A DNA stretch of 13,239 bases, from assembly GCA_017642565.1 (NCBI GenBank), contig JAGCOU010000051.1, positions 1 to 13,239 on the forward strand, in the 5' to 3' direction. A program made the translations under genes and the position numbers. This DNA is from Alphaproteobacteria bacterium. GTDB lineage: Bacteria; Pseudomonadota; Alphaproteobacteria; Rs-D84. The notes below the pieces were generated by a model. It was not told where the DNA came from. It worked only from the letters and a program-made list of their open reading frames with translations, and ran no database searches. This document shows positions 1 to 7,329 of this stretch, one piece after another. The number at the start of each line of letters is the position of its first letter. Within the stretch, counting starts at the first letter, position 1.

Positions 1-1
1 A

Positions 2-3000
2 TTAATCCAATTCGATGGTCACTACGTCGCCGTATGTACCGACTTCTTCGCCACCAACATAGCATTGGATATGGCTGCCGACTTCGTCCATCCATTTCTG
101 GGCTGCTTCGTTTTTGATATTTTCTTTCTTGGTTTTGATAACCGAAGCAGTGATACCGGCACCTAAGGCACCACCTGCCAATGTAGTAGCAATTGGAACA
201 GCGATACGTGCAGCCTTGATAGCCTTGCCGTTTTCGCCACCTTCGCCAACATAATCAGCACATGCGCTCTTTAAAAATTCCATATTTGTCTTAAACGCTT
301 CTGCATCTGTCTTTGCATCAGTTGCATTTTTCAGTACAGTAGAGCCGCCGCTATCTTCGGTTTTATACTTGATAGAAAGCTTTTTGCAGCCGTCTTTTTC
401 ACTCATACCCATCTTAGAGCAAGCCGTGTATGCCGTACCAGCAGCAGCGTTAGCATATTCTACTTCAGATTTGAATTTGCTATAATCGCTTGTGTTTTTG
501 GCGGCGGCGTCAGCTCGGTTGGCGGCTTCTTGCGCTCTACTTTCGCACTTTTCGCTCCATTTATCGATAGTTTCTTGGGATACACCGTTCTTTTCATTAC
601 CCTTGGTCATAACCTTGGAAATCAAACCAGATTCTGTCAATCCCATACCAATTGCACCACCTGCTAATGCTGGCGCGATAGTTGCCCATGCATATGTGAG
701 TTTTTCTTTTGTTGATAATTTAGAACCATCACATTTGCCATCAACCCATTTGCCATAACCTTGCTTGCAAAGTTCGCGTTCACCAACTTCGTCAGAAATC
801 TTTTGCAAATCAGAACTCTTTATCCAAGAACCGCAAGTAAATGAATCACCAACCGCGAAATAAGCAGTGTTGACACCATAGTTAGTCAAAACTTCTTGGA
901 TATCTTTGTCATCAGACAAAAGTGTGATTTTGGCACGACAGAACGAACCGTACAAATCATTAGATGCAACAAATTGTTTTGCACTTAATCCGTTTGTCAC
1001 ATAACTGTTTGGCACTTTACCAGATTTTATTTTAACCCACATAAATGTAGAACCTGTGTCGGTTGACCCCATAATGCCACCACTGTTATTTGACAAACAT
1101 ACGCGTTGTTCTTTGGTTAATTTAGCATTATATTTTGCCTGGGCTTCTTTTTCAACGTCAGCCAACAATGTTTGGAACAAAGATGTTGCGCCGTTTTCAA
1201 GAACAAATTCAGAATACATTTGATATACTGGTTCTGTGTATAAACAGCCCGCTTCGTCCATTACACCGATACAAGCCTTGGCACCATCTTCTGGTTTCAT
1301 TGTGGAACCCTTGATGCAATTTTCATTAAGTTGTGCGTTTGCTTCGCTGACCGCACAAGCAACAAGAACGTCTGCATTTGGTGAAGATGTTGTATTAGCA
1401 TCTTTCCATGCATCACGCACAGAGGAATACTGACCGTCACCATTGCCCCAACTTGCACTATCTTGTTCACGACGAGTTTCAGCAGTTGCAACTTTTAAAT
1501 GTTCTTCACAAATTGTCGAATTTTTAACGGTGTTCATACATAACCCTTGGACAATGTTGTAATCCAATACACCGCCCATTTTGTTCATGCTTTTGTCAAA
1601 TCTGCTGACGCCTGTATCGTATGAACCAGAAAGAATATCTGTTCTGGCACGATAACAATTTTCGTAATCTTTGCCACACATAGATTTCACACAAGAAAGC
1701 ACAACTGTTTGACATTGTTTTTTCATTTGTTCGATTGCCGCATCATTATATGATGTCGCCAAAATCGCATTCAATGTGCCAATTGCGCCAATTGGGTCAG
1801 CCGTACTTTCAGACAATTTTGGGAACAATGTATCAAACGTTGTTTGGTCTGTGTAAGAATATGTATATACGGAATCAGTATCACTTGAAGCCGCAGCATA
1901 TTGACAATTCGCATCTGCGTTTACAATTGCTTCGCATCCAGATTTAACTTCGTTATAAGTTTCATCATTGCCGTTAATATGCGTTCCGTTTTGAGCAGAA
2001 CCCGACAATTTATAACATACAGACCCCAAACCACCACCACAAGAACGCATAGCACAAGATTTAATTGTATCAACGCATTTATCTTTGGCATCTTTATCGA
2101 ATTTCTTTAATACTTCTTGGATTTTTGTATTAACCGCATTTTTACGGTCAGAATAAGCCAATGCGAATACTTCTTCTTGTAAATCAATATCTACCAAATC
2201 TTTATCGCTTGGTATCTTTGCAAAATGAGTCATGTGGCAATATTTATTTGAACCAATCTTGCTTAAGCACTGAGCCTTAAACATTTGTCTAACCTGGGCA
2301 TCAGTACGCGTATCCGATGTTTCCACACGGGCATTTGCACTGACATTAAGATCCGCAATACCACCCGCAACAAAATCAGCGGTATCAATCACCTTGGTAT
2401 TTGTACCAGCAACACAGCGCCATGGGTTTTTCACACATGCATTATAAAGACAATTATCCACAACCTTTTCACAAGTTAAAACCGCATTTTTTGCCGCCAA
2501 TGCTGCACCATCATCAATCATTGTTTTCAATCTGGCGTTTCCATTAGGGCTTAAAGAATCAGCATTAGCAACAGACCCAAACAATTCGGTTTTGGCATCA
2601 TTTTGACAGCGAGACAATGTAGAATCACAAAGCACAGCCTGTTTTCTAAATTCTTTTTGTTCTGTGCATAATTCAAAATCATTTCCACAAATATCATCAC
2701 GTTTCAAACAATTAGTATAACGGCGAACACATTGGTCTTTGGTTAATTTGTTTGCCTGTGCGGCACCATCTATCATTATGTATAATGCAGATCCCGCAGC
2801 TGGATAAGTATAATCATCAATTTCTTGGGCACCACCAACTGTTTTATAAGTTGCATTAGAAAGAGCAGATATAGAGGATGTTCCAAACAACTGATTAACG
2901 CCAGCAGCGCTGCATTGATACAAAACATTTAAACACTTTGGCATTTGGGCATGAAATAAAACCCTCGTCGTGCATTCTTCCAAATTTGCACCACATGCAT

Positions 3001-3241
3001 CAGTTCCCTTGATACAATCTGTGTATTTATCCAAACATTCCTGGTCACCCAAGTAAGATGTCGTTGACGAAGTAGCGGTTCTTACCGTTGTTGTTCCACC
3101 CGACACCATATAGCCAGCGATAGATGGCAGACGCGAACTCGCCGTTTTATTAATCATTCCAACACGCGATGTTGCCGCGAAAGCCGCAGGAATCAAAGAA
3201 ATTATTGTCAGCAAACTAACTGTTTTTACGATGTTTTTCAT
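2..3241 (-). CDS. Large exported cysteine-rich repeat protein, function unknown
   Basis: Complete gene of 1079 residues with a clear signal peptide (residues 1-22, cleavage after AAFA). The start is an ATG preceded by GGAGAAAGGGG. I do not recognise the family. It contains about 44 cysteines in ordered modules. Two copies (C69-C110 and C171-C212) have identical spacing C-x6-C-x6-C-x6-C-x12-C-x6-C and lie exactly 102 residues apart, each followed by an LFG motif. Three further modules (C257-C335, C389-C446, C510-C578) share C-x6-C-x4-C-x6/7-C followed later by C-x9-C. The last third holds two glycine-rich hydrophobic segments (about 852-872 and 1012-1034), both containing LAGGA-[IL]-G-x-G-[IL]-T and so probably duplicated. 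The cysteine pattern suggests a disulphide-rich periplasmic or surface protein, perhaps membrane-held near its C-terminus. It is transcribed separately from the OmpH-like gene, with a terminator between them. Gene certain; role unknown. Confidence 0.9.
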   Translation of the reverse strand: MKNIVKTVSLLTIISLIPAAFAATSRVGMINKTASSRLPSIAGYMVSGGTTTVRTATSSTTSYLGDQECLDKYTDCIKGTDACGANLEECTTRVLFHAQMPKCLNVLYQCSAAGVNQLFGTSSISALSNATYKTVGGAQEIDDYTYPAAGSALYIMIDGAAQANKLTKDQCVRRYTNCLKRDDICGNDFELCTEQKEFRKQAVLCDSTLSRCQNDAKTELFGSVANADSLSPNGNARLKTMIDDGAALAAKNAVLTCEKVVDNCLYNACVKNPWRCVAGTNTKVIDTADFVAGGIADLNVSANARVETSDTRTDAQVRQMFKAQCLSKIGSNKYCHMTHFAKIPSDKDLVDIDLQEEVFALAYSDRKNAVNTKIQEVLKKFDKDAKDKCVDTIKSCAMRSCGGGLGSVCYKLSGSAQNGTHINGNDETYNEVKSGCEAIVNADANCQYAAASSDTDSVYTYSYTDQTTFDTLFPKLSESTADPIGAIGTLNAILATSYNDAAIEQMKKQCQTVVLSCVKSMCGKDYENCYRARTDILSGSYDTGVSRFDKSMNKMGGVLDYNIVQGLCMNTVKNSTICEEHLKVATAETRREQDSASWGNGDGQYSSVRDAWKDANTTSSPNADVLVACAVSEANAQLNENCIKGSTMKPEDGAKACIGVMDEAGCLYTEPVYQMYSEFVLENGATSLFQTLLADVEKEAQAKYNAKLTKEQRVCLSNNSGGIMGSTDTGSTFMWVKIKSGKVPNSYVTNGLSAKQFVASNDLYGSFCRAKITLLSDDKDIQEVLTNYGVNTAYFAVGDSFTCGSWIKSSDLQKISDEVGERELCKQGYGKWVDGKCDGSKLSTKEKLTYAWATIAPALAGGAIGMGLTESGLISKVMTKGNEKNGVSQETIDKWSEKCESRAQEAANRADAAAKNTSDYSKFKSEVEYANAAAGTAYTACSKMGMSEKDGCKKLSIKYKTEDSGGSTVLKNATDAKTDAEAFKTNMEFLKSACADYVGEGGENGKAIKAARIAVPIATTLAGGALGAGITASVIKTKKENIKNEAAQKWMDEVGSHIQCYVGGEEVGTYGDVVTIELD

Positions 3242-3256
3242 CCCCTTTCTCCATAT

Positions 3257-3285
3257 AGATTACTTTTATTTTATCACACAATCAA
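3257..3285 (-). promoter_or_regulatory. Candidate promoter of the cysteine-rich protein gene
   Basis: On the minus strand TTGATT (3285-3280) is followed after 17 bp by TAATCT (3262-3257), just upstream of the start codon at 3241 and downstream of the preceding gene's terminator. The boxes match the sigma-70 consensus only moderately and the region is AT-rich, so other hexamers are possible. Confidence 0.35.
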
Positions 3286-3356
3286 AAATAAAGAAAGAGA
3301 AAAATGAAGTTATAATATATTTATTCCCCACTTTTTAAAGAGAAGTAAATATCACA

Positions 3357-3388
3357 AAAAAACACCGCCAACCAAGGCGGTGTTTTTT
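3357..3388 (-). terminator. Rho-independent terminator after the OmpH/Skp-like gene
   Basis: A perfect hairpin: ACACCGCC (3362-3369) pairs with GGCGGTGT (3376-3383) around a 6-base loop, flanked by A and T runs that extend the stem. On the minus strand it begins 14 bases after the stop codon at 3402 and ends in a T run. Its symmetry would let it act in both directions, but no plus-strand gene reads into it. Confidence 0.9.
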
Positions 3389-3401
3389 AATTAATGATTT
3401 T

Positions 3402-4055
3402 TTATAAACCTTTTGGTGTATCCATTTTTACAGATGATACTTTTTTATCCAAAGCGTTTATTATTTCGTCTGTGATGTCTAGACTGCCGATGTTTGCACC
3501 TGTGCGCGCCATACGACCATCAATCACTAAATCAAGATTTTTCTTGGCAATTACACCTTCGATAATTGGATCAAGATGTTTCTTTTGAATTGTATTCAAT
3601 GCTTCTTGGTATGCAACTTCAATTGCTTGCGCAGTTTCAGACAAAGTGCGTTGGAAGTTGTTTACGCGTTTTTGATATTCTACTACACGTCTTTGAAGTG
3701 CCTCCTGAGATAACACATCTTGAGATTTTTCAATATCAGCCTTTTCTTTTTCGATTTCTTTTTGTTCTTTTTCCAATTTGTTTTTCAATTTGTTTTCAAA
3801 AGCAGCGCGTTGTTCGTGCAAGTTTTCAAGAACTTTTGCCTGGGATTGGATTTTATCCATGCTGACCACAGCAATTCTTAAATCTGCACCAGTAACAGCG
3901 TTTTCAGTGACTTCGCTTAACGCTTTTTCTACGCTGACATTAGATTTAATGCCAGAGATTGCCCAGACACCCAAAGCAGCAACAATTACAACTGCTGTTG
4001 CGATAATGCCCATTTTGGAATATTTTTTTATCATTGGATTTGTTTCATTTTTCAT
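3402..4055 (-). CDS. OmpH/Skp-family periplasmic chaperone-like protein
   Basis: A protein of 217 residues with the OmpH/Skp layout. A short positive N-terminus and hydrophobic segment (about 14-34) are followed by a beta strand with the IAVVSMDKIQ motif (residues 61-70), a long charged coiled coil (about 75-145, rich in K, E and Q), and a return strand with NLDLVIDGR before the C-terminal helix. Skp proteins are trimeric holdases that escort unfolded outer-membrane proteins through the periplasm. The N-terminus has no clear cleavage site and a long n-region, so it may remain anchored in the inner membrane. The start is supported by AGGAAG seven bases upstream. Skp usually sits next to bamA and lpxD; here it has its own promoter and terminator and follows an OmpA-type lipoprotein gene. 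Family assignment good; being the sole cellular Skp is not shown. Confidence 0.85.
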   Translation of the reverse strand: MKNETNPMIKKYSKMGIIATAVVIVAALGVWAISGIKSNVSVEKALSEVTENAVTGADLRIAVVSMDKIQSQAKVLENLHEQRAAFENKLKNKLEKEQKEIEKEKADIEKSQDVLSQEALQRRVVEYQKRVNNFQRTLSETAQAIEVAYQEALNTIQKKHLDPIIEGVIAKKNLDLVIDGRMARTGANIGSLDITDEIINALDKKVSSVKMDTPKGL

Positions 4056-4089
4056 TTTTACTTCCTTTGTTAGATAGTTGGTTGATTAA

Positions 4090-4118
4090 AATATAGCAAC
4101 TTCTCTCAAAAAAAGCAA
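4090..4118 (-). promoter_or_regulatory. Promoter of the OmpH/Skp-like gene
   Basis: On the minus strand TTGCTT (4118-4113) is separated by 17 bp from TATATT (4095-4090), and a TGC just before the -10 box makes it an extended -10 promoter. It lies 35 bases upstream of the start codon. The TTGCTAT core also occurs in the candidate dnaX and large-prepilin promoters. Confidence 0.6.
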
Positions 4119-4134
4119 AGTCTTTTTATGTGTT

Positions 4135-4815
4135 TTATCTGGCCGGGGTAAGTCTTATTTCAATACGGCGATTAGTCAATCTGCCCACATCGTTTTGAGC
4201 CGCAATAGGACGCGCAGAACCGCGACCAACAATAAACATTCGCGATGTAGAAATATTATGCTGGGCAAAATAAACACCTATGCGTTCTGCCATGTCCAAA
4301 GACAAAGAATGCGCCGCACTTTGATTTTTCATGGAATCAGTGTAGCCAGCAATCTCCATAAAAGTCGCATTATATTTGTTCAATATTTTTGAAATTATAT
4401 TCAATGTGTCTGCACCGTCTGGCGATATATCTGCAATATTTTCTTCGATGATTGCACTGCGAACCAAAATAATAACTACATCAGTGCCTGCGCGTTGGAC
4501 AGACATTCCAGGTTTACGCAAAGCATCATATAATTCGTATTCCAAATTGCTCATATAATTTACCAAAATCGCATTATCGATGGAATTTTTATCCCCGTAT
4601 TGCATTTTTTCTGATAATTCACCAGTCTGCGTTATTATCTTGCCACCGTGCCCCATATAAATAGGCAATTTAGCCGTGCGCGCAGTTTCTGTCATATCCA
4701 TAAATGAAGCACCGCTGAGATATTGATGCCATGTTTCACGGTTTGGACTGTGGTATTGCAAGCAAGAACCAAGCAACAAAGAAAAACTTATAAAAATAAT
4801 TTGTTTTAAATTCAT
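4135..4815 (-). CDS. OmpA-family outer-membrane lipoprotein
   Basis: A protein of 226 residues. Residues 1-18 form a lipoprotein signal with lipobox L-G-S-C, so Cys18 should be acylated; the next residue is Leu, not Asp, which favours outer-membrane sorting. The C-terminal part (about 112-226) is an OmpA-like peptidoglycan-binding domain: it has the AGYTDS motif (Asp160) and the NRRIEIRL motif (Arg216/Arg217) that in this family contact diaminopimelate. It probably tethers the outer membrane to the cell wall, like Pal or YiaD proteins. The middle region is unassigned. The ATG is only 3 bases after the TAA of the small prepilin gene, and I see no clear Shine-Dalgarno sequence, so translation is probably coupled to that gene. 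Confidence 0.88.
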   Translation of the reverse strand: MNLKQIIFISFSLLLGSCLQYHSPNRETWHQYLSGASFMDMTETARTAKLPIYMGHGGKIITQTGELSEKMQYGDKNSIDNAILVNYMSNLEYELYDALRKPGMSVQRAGTDVVIILVRSAIIEENIADISPDGADTLNIISKILNKYNATFMEIAGYTDSMKNQSAAHSLSLDMAERIGVYFAQHNISTSRMFIVGRGSARPIAAQNDVGRLTNRRIEIRLTPAR

Positions 4816-4818
4816 GTT

Positions 4819-5274
4819 TTATTGTGCAAAAAACGATATCGTATTTTCAGCTGTTTTCATACAAAAAGAAGATTCCCCAGATTCATAACCATTCACAGTT
4901 ATGTGGGTCGCCCAATCAAATTTTTTCGTTGTAAAATAAGCACATTCATCAAAAGTTAACTTCACAAGATTTATAGAAAATTCGCTGCCGTCAAAGTTGC
5001 TGGTCACAGACCAATCTGCACCACCTGCGGGCGCTTTGTTATTAGCAATCACGCCAGATTCAATCAAAAAGTCAACCGATACAGGCAGATAACCAGAATA
5101 TTCCAAAAGCGTTTTTGTTTTTGTAGCGATGTCTTTTAATTCTTCGCTCGCCACCAAACGTTTTTGTTTTTCATTAACAGAGTGATATATCGCATAAGTT
5201 GCAGACATCATAATTGCACCAATTGCCAAAACACCAATAATTTCAATAAGTGAACGACCTGATTGTTCTCTCAT
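4819..5274 (-). CDS. Small type IV prepilin-like protein
   Basis: A protein of 151 residues with a short leader ending in Gly6, then R-S-L-I-E, giving Glu at mature position +5 and a hydrophobic helix to about residue 29. This is the prepilin peptidase (PilD-type) signal and pilin assembly helix. Arg at mature +1 is unusual, since most pilins have Phe or Met there. The C-terminal part (about 60-151) is a small globular domain with two cysteines (C111 and C137) that could form the pilin disulphide loop. It lies 13 bases after dnaX with a GAGGG ribosome site, so it is probably cotranscribed with dnaX and the lipoprotein gene. It could be a major or minor pilin, or a pseudopilin of a secretion system; the window does not decide this. 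Confidence 0.85.
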   Translation of the reverse strand: MREQSGRSLIEIIGVLAIGAIMMSATYAIYHSVNEKQKRLVASEELKDIATKTKTLLEYSGYLPVSVDFLIESGVIANNKAPAGGADWSVTSNFDGSEFSINLVKLTFDECAYFTTKKFDWATHITVNGYESGESSFCMKTAENTISFFAQ

Positions 5275-5287
5275 GTTTTTCCCTCTT

Positions 5288-6820
5288 TTACTTAGATATA
5301 TTTACAATTTCTGCGTCTTCGAACAAATCCATAGCACTCGCAACCATGGGGTCTGCGGCGATTTCAGATTTTTTGTGTTCAGAAATAGTTTGTTCGCCTG
5401 TGGCGTTTTCAACACGTTCCAAAACCCAATTTTTTCCAGTTGTGTCTTTTAACCATACGGCGAGTTTCTGTGTAAACTTGGCATCATTTTGTCTGTCAAA
5501 ATATTTTATTCTGCCGTCTTCGAATTCAATTATTTCGAGATTAGAATTATAATGAGAAAATAAAACTATCTCACGCGATTTTTGTAATTCTTCACCCAGG
5601 GCTTCTTTGGTTTTTATTTCGAGATATTTAGGTTTTAATTCAATTGGTGCCTCAGTTTTTTTTTCTTCTGTTTTTACTGGTGCTTGTTTAAGCAATTCAG
5701 GAATAGACGGCATATCAGCGATATGCATCAAACGCACAATCAACATATCAAAACATTGCTTTTGATTGCTTGACGCCTGAAGTTCAGGAACAGATGCAAC
5801 CATAACCTGCCATATTCTCGATAGAGTATTCAAAGTTATGGTTTCATTTATTTTTTTGATGGTTTCGCGCTGGTCCGCAGTATAAGGTGACGCAGTCACA
5901 TCTTGTAGACGCAACGAAGGATGCATACGAGTTGCCCAATGTGTCCATTCCATCATATCGTTTAACAACATCGTTAAATCTGCACCGTTATTGTAAATTT
6001 CATCAAGTTTATTCAAAGCAAGATTCACATCGCCAGACAAAACAGTTTTCATAAAATTCACAACTGTTCCGCGATCTGTTCTTTTAAGCATATCAAGCAC
6101 GGCTGTTTCATCTACGTGTCCACCCGTTTGAGCAATAGCCTGGTCAAGCAAAGATAATCCATCACGCACAGAACCATCTGCCGCACGCGCCAATAATTCA
6201 TTTGCTGCATCAGATAATTCAACCTTTTCCTGTTCTGCAACCCAGGCAAAATGTTTTTTCAAAGTTTCAACCGGAACACGCGCCAAATCAAATCGTTGGC
6301 AACGCGATAAAATAGTTACTGGAACTTTTCTAATCTCGGTAGTTGCCAAAATAAATATCACATGTGCAGGCGGTTCTTCCAAAGTTTTCAGCAACGCATT
6401 AAATGCACTGGTGGATAACATGTGAACTTCGTCAATAATATAAACCTTGTACCTGGCATTTGTAGGTCGATAAAGTGCCGCGTCCAGTATTTCGCGCATG
6501 TTGTCAACGCCTGTATGAGATGCAGCGTCAATTTCCATAACATCAATATGCTGACCAGCTGCAATAGCACGACAGTTTTCACATACACCACACGGCTTCG
6601 CAGTAGCAGTGTCCGAAGACAGACAATTTAAAGCCTTGGCCAAAATGCGCGCAGTACTGGTTTTACCAGTCCCACGAATACCTGTGAAAATGTAGGCATG
6701 AGCAATACGGCCTGTGTTAATGGCAGTTGTCAAAGTCTTGACCAGAACATCTTGTCCAATAAGAGATTCAAAATCTTGACTGCGATATTTTCGGGCTAAA
6801 ACAGTATAATTACTTTCCAT
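5288..6820 (-). CDS. dnaX: DNA polymerase III tau/gamma subunit
   Basis: Clamp-loader ATPase subunit of the replicative polymerase, 510 residues from the chosen start. Visible motifs: Walker A GIRGTGKT (47-54), a zinc-binding set (C66, C77, C80, C83), Walker B/DExH D-E-V-H (130-133), sensor 1 ILATTE, the arginine-finger SRC (172-174) and GSVRDGLSLLDQ near 216-227. A proline/lysine/glutamate linker (about 378-400) leads to a tau-specific C-terminal domain (about 415-510) expected to bind the polymerase alpha subunit. I start at the ATG at 6820 because AAGGAAG lies five bases upstream; a TTG at 6841 is in frame but overlaps the likely -10 box. The linker carries a nine-A slippery run. The usual followers ybaB and recR are absent; a prepilin gene comes next. 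Confidence 0.96.
   Translation of the reverse strand: MESNYTVLARKYRSQDFESLIGQDVLVKTLTTAINTGRIAHAYIFTGIRGTGKTSTARILAKALNCLSSDTATAKPCGVCENCRAIAAGQHIDVMEIDAASHTGVDNMREILDAALYRPTNARYKVYIIDEVHMLSTSAFNALLKTLEEPPAHVIFILATTEIRKVPVTILSRCQRFDLARVPVETLKKHFAWVAEQEKVELSDAANELLARAADGSVRDGLSLLDQAIAQTGGHVDETAVLDMLKRTDRGTVVNFMKTVLSGDVNLALNKLDEIYNNGADLTMLLNDMMEWTHWATRMHPSLRLQDVTASPYTADQRETIKKINETITLNTLSRIWQVMVASVPELQASSNQKQCFDMLIVRLMHIADMPSIPELLKQAPVKTEEKKTEAPIELKPKYLEIKTKEALGEELQKSREIVLFSHYNSNLEIIEFEDGRIKYFDRQNDAKFTQKLAVWLKDTTGKNWVLERVENATGEQTISEHKKSEIAADPMVASAMDLFEDAEIVNISK
5656..5664 (-). other. Nine-A slippery run in dnaX, predicted site of gamma production
   Basis: On the coding strand nine consecutive A span the end of codon 386 to the start of codon 389 (GAA-AAA-AAA-ACT). 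A -1 ribosomal shift, or insertion of one A by transcriptional slippage, gives AAC followed at once by TGA (5654-5652), yielding a 389-residue product that keeps the ATPase part and loses the tau domain. In Escherichia coli and Thermus, dnaX makes gamma by shifting at A-rich sites followed by an early stop. I see no convincing stimulatory hairpin or internal ribosome site here, which would favour transcriptional slippage if it is real. Confidence 0.5.
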
Positions 6821-6841
6821 CAATGCTTCCTTATGCAGCAA

Positions 6842-6869
6842 AGCATAGCAAATAAATATACGATTTCAA
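6842..6869 (-). promoter_or_regulatory. Candidate dnaX promoter
   Basis: On the minus strand TTGAAA (6869-6864) is followed after 16 bp by TATGCT (6847-6842), with TGC directly before it (extended -10). It sits between the DUF4167 gene and dnaX. The predicted transcript would start near 6835 and carry the AAGGAAG ribosome site, supporting the ATG at 6820 as the start. The 12-mer TTGCTATGCTTT is identical to that in the large-prepilin promoter. Confidence 0.5.
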
Positions 6870-6885
6870 TAAAAAATATATGAAA

Positions 6886-7203
6886 CTATTTCAAATTCGC
6901 TATGAAATCTGGAAAACCCATTTCTTCATCTTCGCCAGAATCATTTGCATCTGGATTTTCAGTTGCTTCGGCGATTTCTTCTTGGGCCACAGATTTATCC
7001 TTTGGGTCACGTTGAGAATCTATTTTTATTTGTTCTTCGTTAACAATACGACCATAGTGTTCCGCAGTTTGCAACAAACGTTCGCGTTCAATTTCGTCAC
7101 TTGTTTGACGAGCCTGGTCTATGTATTGTTTTCTTTTTTGACGCCATTTATGACAGCGTTGAATCATTTGACCCACAGAGGTTTGGTTTTTTTTATTTGG
7201 CAT
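6886..7203 (-). CDS. DUF4167-type small charged protein
   Basis: A protein of 105 residues. A basic N-terminus (about 1-30) leads to a helical segment with Q-Y-I-D-Q-A and L-L-Q-T-A-E-H-Y-G-R-I (about 26-55), matching the LQHAEHYYRI signature of DUF4167, a domain of unknown function found in Alphaproteobacteria. The C-terminal half is acidic (repeated E, D and N) and ends in FPDFIANLK. Family members I recall have a long glycine/arginine-rich N-terminal tail suggestive of RNA binding; here that tail is very short. The upstream AAGAAAG is a weak ribosome site. It lies upstream of dnaX in the same direction. No function is established. Confidence 0.75.
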   Translation of the reverse strand: MPNKKNQTSVGQMIQRCHKWRQKRKQYIDQARQTSDEIERERLLQTAEHYGRIVNEEQIKIDSQRDPKDKSVAQEEIAEATENPDANDSGEDEEMGFPDFIANLK

Positions 7204-7257
7204 GTTCTTTCTTTTGTTACAAGGAAATAATTTTTCTCAACGATAATTTTTATTACC

Positions 7258-7275
7258 GTTTCATTTCAACGAAAC
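7258..7275. repeat. Short inverted repeat in the divergent intergenic region
   Basis: GTTTC (7258-7262) and GAAAC (7271-7275) flank 8 bases. It overlaps the predicted transcription start of the DUF4167 gene and could be an operator half-site pair or a weak 5' hairpin. Five-base arms in AT-rich DNA can arise by chance. Confidence 0.25.
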
Positions 7276-7277
7276 TA

Positions 7278-7306
7278 ATAATAAAACATCTTAAAACTGA
7301 TTGCAA
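7278..7306 (-). promoter_or_regulatory. Candidate promoter of the DUF4167 gene, sharing its -35 box
   Basis: On the minus strand TTGCAA (7306-7301) and TATTAT (7283-7278) are 17 bp apart, both close to sigma-70 consensus. The predicted start is near 7271, giving a 5' leader of about 68 bases. The palindromic -35 hexamer is the same six bases used by the opposing plus-strand promoter. Confidence 0.5.
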
Positions 7307-7329
7307 TAATTTTTTTCAATTGCTATGCT
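7301..7329 (+). promoter_or_regulatory. Candidate promoter of the large-prepilin operon
   Basis: TTGCAA (7301-7306) is followed after 17 bp by TATGCT (7324-7329), with TGC directly upstream (extended -10). Transcription should begin near 7336, giving a leader of only about 14 bases that includes the AGGAGA ribosome site. Confidence 0.55.

Noticed and set aside
492..2479. Several short plus-strand open frames opposite the cysteine-rich protein gene
   Set aside because: They are shadows of a 1079-codon gene that has a signal peptide and ordered repeats; none has its own supporting signals.
4108..4130. AAAAAG/CTTTTT hairpin as a terminator after the OmpA-type lipoprotein gene
   Set aside because: The stem has a single G:C pair in a strongly A/T-rich stretch. 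It is too weak to call and overlaps the Skp-like promoter.
6821..6841. TTG start of dnaX at 6841
   Set aside because: It has no ribosome site and lies beside the likely -10 box. The ATG at 6820 has AAGGAAG and gives the usual DnaX N-terminus.
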